A stretch of 24,703 nt of DNA, taken from positions 1-24,703 of the forward strand of contig JBBHKE010000924.1 in the NCBI GenBank assembly GCA_037447655.1, written 5' to 3'. This DNA is from Zygnema cylindricum. Taxonomy: Eukaryota > Streptophyta > Zygnematophyceae > Zygnematales > Zygnemataceae. The translations under genes were made by a program, and so were the position numbers. How positions within the stretch are numbered: position 1 is the stretch's first letter; each line of letters starts with the position of its first letter. Shown piece after piece: positions 8,905 through 24,703 of the stretch. The notes beneath the pieces are model-generated. The model saw nothing but the letters and a program-made list of their open reading frames with translations. It was not told where the DNA came from and made no database searches.

Positions 8905-9000
8905 GCCACGTGGCTTTATTTTTGAATGCCACGTGGCGCATTAGCTCGTCGGTGACGACACGTGGAGACCAGGAAACGTCGCCATTGGCTTTTCACGTGG
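8905..9000 (+). promoter_or_regulatory. G-box cluster upstream of the FtsH start codon
   Basis: Four CACGTG cores lie within 95 bp: two as the perfect palindrome GCCACGTGGC (8905-8914 and 8928-8937), one in acacgtgg (core 8959-8964) and one in tcacgtggc (core 8994-8999). An inverted CCAAT (attgg) is at 8984-8988. G-boxes are the binding core of plant bZIP (HY5, ABF) and bHLH (PIF) factors, so light or stress control of this plastid protease gene is a reasonable inference. The last core ends 30 bp before the ATG, so part of the cluster may lie in the 5' UTR. Confidence 0.65.
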
Positions 9001-9029
9001 CAGCAGTAGGATTGTGGTAGGAAGACTCC

Positions 9030-19850
<10,821 letters not shown>

Positions 19851-21817
19851 GAAAAGTAGCTTTTCGTCCTGGAGTTTAACAGAGCTTTGAGTATTTCAAT
19901 GGGGAAATCTGAAGTACTGCATCTATTATTGTGGTTGTGGCAATATTTGGAGAATCGATATTTGGACAAGGACAAAAATGGAGGATACAAGCTTTTGCTT
20001 GTCTATTTGTATATAGTGATATATGAAATCGTTAACTTGTAAGTTTGTATGTATGTATTTAGACAGATAGGAATAGGTAAAATGTATATACTATGTTATG
20101 TGGGTTTTCCATTAGGTGTGCACAGACAGTTTCAGTAGAAAGTTTTTGTATAAAATTGTTTGGCTTGCGTTTCTGTCTCACTTCAAGATGCGTGAGAGGG
20201 GAGAAACCTCCGAAGTTCAAGAAAGTTTTATGTATACAAAGGTTTATACGGTTTTTTTTTCGGGTTATATAAATTCGTGGCTACAAGTTAACTTGTCAGG
20301 TTTATGTTATTTCTCATAGGAGAGTTGCTTCGTGTTTATATTGTCTACAGTGTGGAAGAGTTTTTATCACTGTAGCAAAGACGACGAACGGAAAAGTTTT
20401 TTTTATTATTTTTCTTCCTTTTTTTCCCATTCAGGATAAATCATTTGGTTTTCATACCAATCGGTGGCCTATGCCGGTCATTTTCTAAAGGGACATACCT
20501 TTAGCTAAATATCTATTGACACGTTTGCGTTAATTAATTTCAAGCTAAGATACTTATATACCTTCAATGATTTCTCAAGTAGGAGGAACGAGTTGCTTAA
20601 GTGGTTGGAATCTGTCAAAGTTTATGGTTTTCTTGTTTCTTCCGTTTTTCTTGTTTGTCTGAATTGTATCTTCACGGTTGAGCAATAAGGGTTGGTTGCA
20701 TGGCATGTCACCCGGTGGACAGTGTGTTGCATAAACTTAGGCATTTTATTTCTGCAAGTAGAGGTGGTACATCAGTGCGTCAGTAAGCTGAGGGCGTCTA
20801 TAACAATTGTATTAACCGTTGGCTGACGGTTCCAAAAGAAAGGTGTCTCCCTTTCAAAGATAGCATCGTTTTCACTCGTTGCCAGCCCAGCAGACTCATA
20901 ATTGCAACTCAAAGTTATCAAATATTCTGACCAGCAAGAGAACACAGAATCAACGATTGGACAAGCACATCTTTCAGTTTTTCCAAGTCAAATCTCTGAC
21001 ACATGCTGACAACCGGACTGAACAGTTTACAAAGGGAATGAAGACAAGATGTGTTCCCATGTACTCCGATGGTTTACCGTCGTGCTTTCTTAATAAAGTC
21101 TTACATACAACGCACAAGGCAGAAACATTGGTCCATACAAACCCACAGATATTGCAGAGTCATACTTCCATTAACAAAAGGTGATTGTATAAACTTTCTT
21201 CAAAGAGTCTCTCACAGATATGATAGGTATAATGAATCCAAAAGAACAAAATCCAGTTAGTGGATTGAGAGCAGTTGCCAAACTCTGGGTCAGCAGCATA
21301 TAGCGCTTAATTAATTTTAAGGGGAACCAAAAACCACTAGACAAGTGAATGGGCTTGGCCCAAGTTACAACTGGAAACAAATTAGACGAGGCGTCACGTT
21401 TGAAAAATATAGCGGTCACACTAAATACTTTGATTGAACCCCTCCAGGAAGTCCAAGGAGCAATTTAAGGTTGTCAATTGTGAGAAAACGCCCTCTTTAA
21501 CTGTTGCTCCAATATGCAAATGTCAACAAGGGAAACCGGGGAAACATCCACAATGGAGGGCAGAAAGAGGAAAACATCTCCATTGGCTCCAATAAATGCT
21601 TTACAGCTGTCACAATTACTTACTGCTGGTAACAATGAGATGATGAAAAAGCAGCCTTGAACTGCCTCTCAAGTAGATTTCATAATAATCTTCTTCATAA
21701 TGATTCTTTCAGTTTAGACCGAATGCCTTCTAAAACAATCGACTTCCCGTCTTCGACATGCTGCGATGCGAAGACCAAGGATACTGCCCACCACAATGAC
21801 GTCAGAGGAGGGTTGGG
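19851..21817. other. Convergent intergenic region with the 3' ends of both genes
   Basis: Holds the 3' UTR of FtsH (left) and of the ARF-GAP gene (right, minus). Candidate poly(A) signals are weak; on the minus strand aataaa occurs opposite about 20746-20752, but this is not decisive. The short open frames here have no recognisable homology. No RNA gene or element is seen. Confidence 0.5.
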
Positions 21818-22555
21818 TCACTTGAAGCCCCCCCCAGTCCATTTTGAGTTGTCCTCCCAATCATCCCAGTCTGGCCCTCCAGCCTTCGGTTCACCACGGC
21901 CACTGCCAACTGCACTACCACTACCTCTCCCTCCACCCCCTGTTCGTGTGTCCTCCTCTTTATCGTCCACATCATCCCACCCTGCCCATGCACCGCCTGA
22001 ATTACCATCTGACGGAGCTGTATTACTGGTTCCCTTTCCATATGCCATTTGACGGGACTGACTCGTAGTCTTCTCCACAGATCCTCCAACTTGAGTTTTC
22101 CCAACAACCTCCGTTGTGTCCTCCGAATCCCATCCACTCCAGCCTGTACTGCGAGACCCCCTTCCCGTGCTCGCTTTGCTATCTCCCCAATTGTCCCAAT
22201 TGTCCACTTTTCCATTGCCCGGTGCTGAACTCCTCTGACTCCCTCTTGAGGCCTCGTTGCCCGGGCCCCACACATCCCACTCATCCTTCTTTGACAGGCC
22301 ACTTCCACCGCGCACCAACGTATAATTTTCTTCCTCCGTACTTTTGGAGGAAGACAAAAAACCGTTCTCAGTCCTGGTCTGCGATCCAAAGGCGACCATA
22401 TCTTTTGGGTCTTTTGTGTAATTCTCTACTTGTTGCGTCGCTGAAACCGCCATAGCCTTCATAAAGCCCCATGCTTTGAGCCCCACCTCTGAGGTTTTCG
22501 CTGCCACCACTGAAGCTGTTTCAAGAGCCTGTCTATCATAACCGCCTTCCTTCAC
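21818..22555 (-). CDS. AGD6/7-type ARF-GAP, last exon
   Basis: Acceptor tttttcag, then Val-Lys-Glu-Gly-Gly. 245 codons to TGA. The amphipathic, Ala-rich first quarter is followed by a disordered Trp/Asp/Gly-rich tail. Open frames on the opposite strand (21657-22455) are shadows of this exon. Confidence 0.9.
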   Translation of the reverse strand: MKEGGYDRQALETASVVAAKTSEVGLKAWGFMKAMAVSATQQVENYTKDPKDMVAFGSQTRTENGFLSSSKSTEEENYTLVRGGSGLSKKDEWDVWGPGNEASRGSQRSSAPGNGKVDNWDNWGDSKASTGRGSRSTGWSGWDSEDTTEVVGKTQVGGSVEKTTSQSRQMAYGKGTSNTAPSDGNSGGAWAGWDDVDDKEEDTRTGGGGRGSGSAVGSGRGEPKAGGPDWDDWEDNSKWTGGGFK

Positions 22556-24351
22556 CTGAAAAACAAAAGCACAGATTTAGTGAATAACAGATGCCGTAGA
22601 TGTACATGTTAATTCACTCCATGATACCAGAACAAAATCCTGTTGCTTTGCTTCACTGAACTAGTTACCAATTTGCTCGTTTGTCTCCACAATTTTTCAG
22701 CAGGGACAATCTGAAGTAAGTATTGCTTTTTAGTTCCACCACAAGTCACATCTTCCACTGCTCTGTCACTCAACACAGTCAATATTTTGATTCAAACCAT
22801 GTGCACTCCACACAACCAGCCACCAGAATGACACCTGCGCTAGCTTTGAATAGTTTTGCCAGGTTTCAATAGCTCCATATTTTCTGTCGGTTTCATCACT
22901 GATTTATGCCAATATCTACAATACTGCCGCTTTCAATCTGGACTGCAACTTTCATCATGACCACTAAGAAAAAGCAGTGGAATCCGCCTCCCTCATGGAT
23001 CTAAAAGCACCTGCGCTAGCTTTGAATAGTTTTGCCAGGTTTCAATAGCTCCATATTTCCTGTCGGTTTCATCACTGATTTATGCCAATATCTACAATAC
23101 TGCCGCTTTCAATCTGGACTGCAACTTTCATCATGACCACTAAGAAAAAGCAGTGGAATCCGCCTCCCTCATGGATCTAAAAGCTCAATGCCCTCTACTG
23201 TGTCCCCACCATAGGAGTCACAAAACACCACGCTCCTACATCGCTAATAGAGTAAATGACTGCAAGTCGAGTGCGCCTTTCTGAACCCAAAATCATGAAA
23301 AAGTTTTAATAACACTATTTGGTTGAAAGACTCATGATGAGCCGCGTGAAAAAATATAATTTATTGTTGATAAGTCTAGTTAAGCGTTAACGCTAATAAT
23401 TTACAAACTCTAAGAGCGATGAGCAGTGTAGCAAACTGGGTATGCTACATATTTCAGGAATCTAGCAAGCCTCAGCATTTTATTTAGCAAAAGACGAGCA
23501 CACAGCAAGAAAACTGTTGGGCCAGGAAATATGGTCATAAAAAATTCAGTGCCGTGCCTAGTGCACCTTAAACACTTTTTGAAACACCTTCTGATGCCTA
23601 CAACAAAAATACATATTTTATGGAGCTCGATTGGTGAAAGGAGCCAAAAGACAAACATGAGTTCCTTTTTCTAAACAAAATCTGGAGGAAAATCGCAACA
23701 AATCGGGACAACTCTTTCAAGTGTAGTGTGTTAAAACATACAATACTAACAATACTGCAAGAAAAACATTTCCCCATGACCAACTTCTGGCCCAAACCGA
23801 GGCAACGAGATACGATGTAAGTGATTCCCGAATGTTACTCAACAAGACACCACAGAAGGCTTTACTACACATTCGTGACTATGGCGTTAGTGGAACCGTT
23901 ATGACCTGGATAAGTCAACCGCCCTATGGACCGTAATTATATTTCCTCACATGTCTGACCTACACCAAACAAAGCTTAGTGCATGCCCTCCTACTTTCTC
24001 GCCACCTTCGCAAACAATAAGCAATCCTTTACAGAATGACTTTCACAAGGCTAGAACCCTCAAAAACGCTATAAGCATATCCTAACATCAAAGAAATGGA
24101 CAATCTACTAATTCAAAGATCAACAGGCCACTAACTGGCAATAGGGACAGATTCTACAGAGAGCAAAAGGCCAAAAAGTACTAGAATATACATAACATCC
24201 TGTCATAAAACAGAATAGTAACAAATTCAAAATATGGCATCTGAGCAGTGAGCCCTCTTACCTTTGCATGGATCTCCTTTGTGCCCTCCTGCACTGCGAC
24301 GGCGGCTGAAGCAGCAGCGCTGACTGCCACTGTGGATAAGCTCCGAATCCC
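21818..24351 (-). CDS. ARF GTPase-activating protein, AGD6/AGD7 type; 3' part (two exons), 5' end outside window
   Basis: Exons on the minus strand: 24262-24351 (30 codons) and 21818-22555 (245 codons plus TGA at 21818-21820), joined in phase 0. The first exon reads GIRSLSTVAVSAAASAA and then VQEGTKEIHAK. The second opens VKEGGYDRQALETASVVAAK, TSEVGLKAWGFMKA and VENYTKDP, which corresponds to the conserved ...V(K)EGG.D....E....VA.KT.E(I/V)G...WG(I/F)MK block of plant AGD6/7. The tail is rich in Gly/Ser and Trp-Asp clusters (DNWDNWGD, WAGWDD, WDDWED) and ends WTGGGFK, as in that family (usually WTGGGF plus one residue). AGD6/7 stimulate GTP hydrolysis by ARF GTPases at the Golgi; the catalytic ArfGAP zinc finger is N-terminal and lies beyond 24703. 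Convergent with FtsH. Confidence 0.88.
22832..23183. repeat. 176-bp tandem duplication, two near-identical copies
   Basis: Copies 22832-23007 and 23008-23183 start cacctgcgctagctttg and end ggatctaaaag. The only difference I find is T at 22883 versus C at 23059. This is a very recent duplication or an assembly artefact. Confidence 0.92.
23239..23428 (-). mobile_element. MITE copy 3 (190 bp) in the ARF-GAP intron
   Basis: Right end gagcgatgagcagtg (to 23428) and left end catcgctaatagagtaa (from 23239), flanked by TA (23237-23238 and 23429-23430). The left terminus lacks about six bases relative to the right. In reverse complement its interior (aaatagtgttatta, catgatttt) matches copies 1 and 2, so it is the same family in the opposite orientation on the window. 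Confidence 0.75.
24262..24351 (-). CDS. AGD6/7-type ARF-GAP, penultimate exon
   Basis: Acceptor cattttag and donor gtaaga frame a 30-codon Ala/Val-rich exon, equivalent to the G(F/I).(R)LS.VA.SAA segment of AGD7. The next upstream exon was not identified in 24352-24703. Confidence 0.82.
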
Positions 24352-24360
24352 CTAAAATGC

Positions 24361-24500
24361 AGATAAACAACATCAAAACAGGCAAAAACATGTCAAAACA
24401 GACAAAACCAAAAAACGAATAATACCATGTCAAGAGAGACAAAACCACGTCAAAAAAGCTATAAAACAGACAAAACCAAATCAAAAAAGACAATACCTGA
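24361..24500. repeat. Degenerate short tandem repeat (atgtcaaaacagacaaaacca theme)
   Basis: Four to five imperfect units around catgtcaaaacagacaaaac, spaced about 30-60 bp. On the minus strand, the sense of the ARF-GAP gene, this is a T-rich segment upstream of the exon at 24351. Confidence 0.65.
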
Positions 24501-24703
24501 AAACAACAACAAACAAAAGATTCTGAATACCTTATCAAGTTTCACTGATTGGACGGACAACACATTCTTGACCCTCCTGATAAGAAAACCACCTCAGATA
24601 ACGCAAAGGCAGCCTAAAAGGCACACCCACCCTCTGCAAAGGACTGATCAAACTTGGACATAAAAAACCGTAATCAAGCAGATCAGTCACCTAATGTTCT
24701 GTA
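24501..24703. other. Window end, no exon identified
   Basis: This should lie in the ARF-GAP gene (minus), but I could not recognise another coding exon. It may be intron. Confidence 0.4.

Larger units (their letters stand above)
22556..24261 (-). other. ARF-GAP intron containing a tandem duplication and a MITE
   Basis: 1706 bp with canonical GT-AG ends on the minus strand. Besides the 176-bp tandem duplication and the MITE, nothing else is recognisable; short open frames have no homology known to me. Confidence 0.75.

Noticed and set aside
20879-21260. 101- and 69-codon open frames in the convergent intergenic region
   Set aside because: No recognisable motif or family, and they overlap one another in different frames.
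21657-22455. Plus-strand Pro/His/Leu-rich open frames
   Set aside because: Antisense shadows of the ARF-GAP last exon, whose minus-strand protein has clear family motifs.

Overview
This is a nuclear window from a eukaryote of the green lineage, most likely a streptophyte (a land plant or charophyte alga; I cannot place it further). The reasons are a spliced chloroplast-type FtsH protease gene, a plant-type ARF-GAP gene, GT-AG introns with T-rich acceptors, G-box (CACGTG) promoter motifs and plant-type transposable elements. There is no operon structure and no prokaryotic signal.

Layout. (1) 1-5.2 kb is repeat-rich: three polypurine tracts (GAAA-type at 1-835, GGGAA-type at about 1826-2037, GGGAGA-type at 3511-4490) separated by AT-rich sequence. 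Within it, on the minus strand, is one convincing exon (2540-2765) of a nucleoplasmin-like domain protein (HD2 histone deacetylase / FKBP53-like), with degenerate partial copies on both sides. (2) 5.25-8.6 kb is an AT-rich domain unusually dense in GTAC, with scattered CCCTAAA motifs. It holds a TIR element with TA target sites (6447-8222), whose left terminus is interrupted by a 615-bp hAT-type element (6466-7080) flanked by a perfect 8-bp target duplication. (3) 8.9-9.03 kb is a promoter-proximal region with four G-boxes; four more lie in the first exon. (4) 9030-19850 (+) is a complete 14-exon gene for a chloroplast FtsH metalloprotease of the FTSH7/FTSH9 type, about 866 aa, with all catalytic motifs visible. 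It includes a 19-bp microexon inside the Walker A loop and one junction (exon 9/10) that is one base out of phase. Its introns carry two MITEs, long CT and GA tracts and a minisatellite. (5) 19.85-21.8 kb is the convergent intergenic/UTR space. (6) 21818 to beyond 24351 (-) is the 3' part of an AGD6/AGD7-type ARF GTPase-activating protein, two exons, cut by the window edge. Its intron holds a near-perfect 176-bp tandem duplication and a third MITE.

The FtsH and ARF-GAP genes are convergent and functionally unrelated (plastid protein quality control versus Golgi vesicle traffic), and nothing suggests a gene cluster. The more unusual signals are the TE nest and its MITE family shared by both genes, the GTAC-rich domain, the RNA-structure potential around FtsH exon 9, and the serial partial duplications of the nucleoplasmin-like exon. 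All coordinates were read by eye; splice sites are inferred from GT-AG signals plus protein homology remembered from the families.
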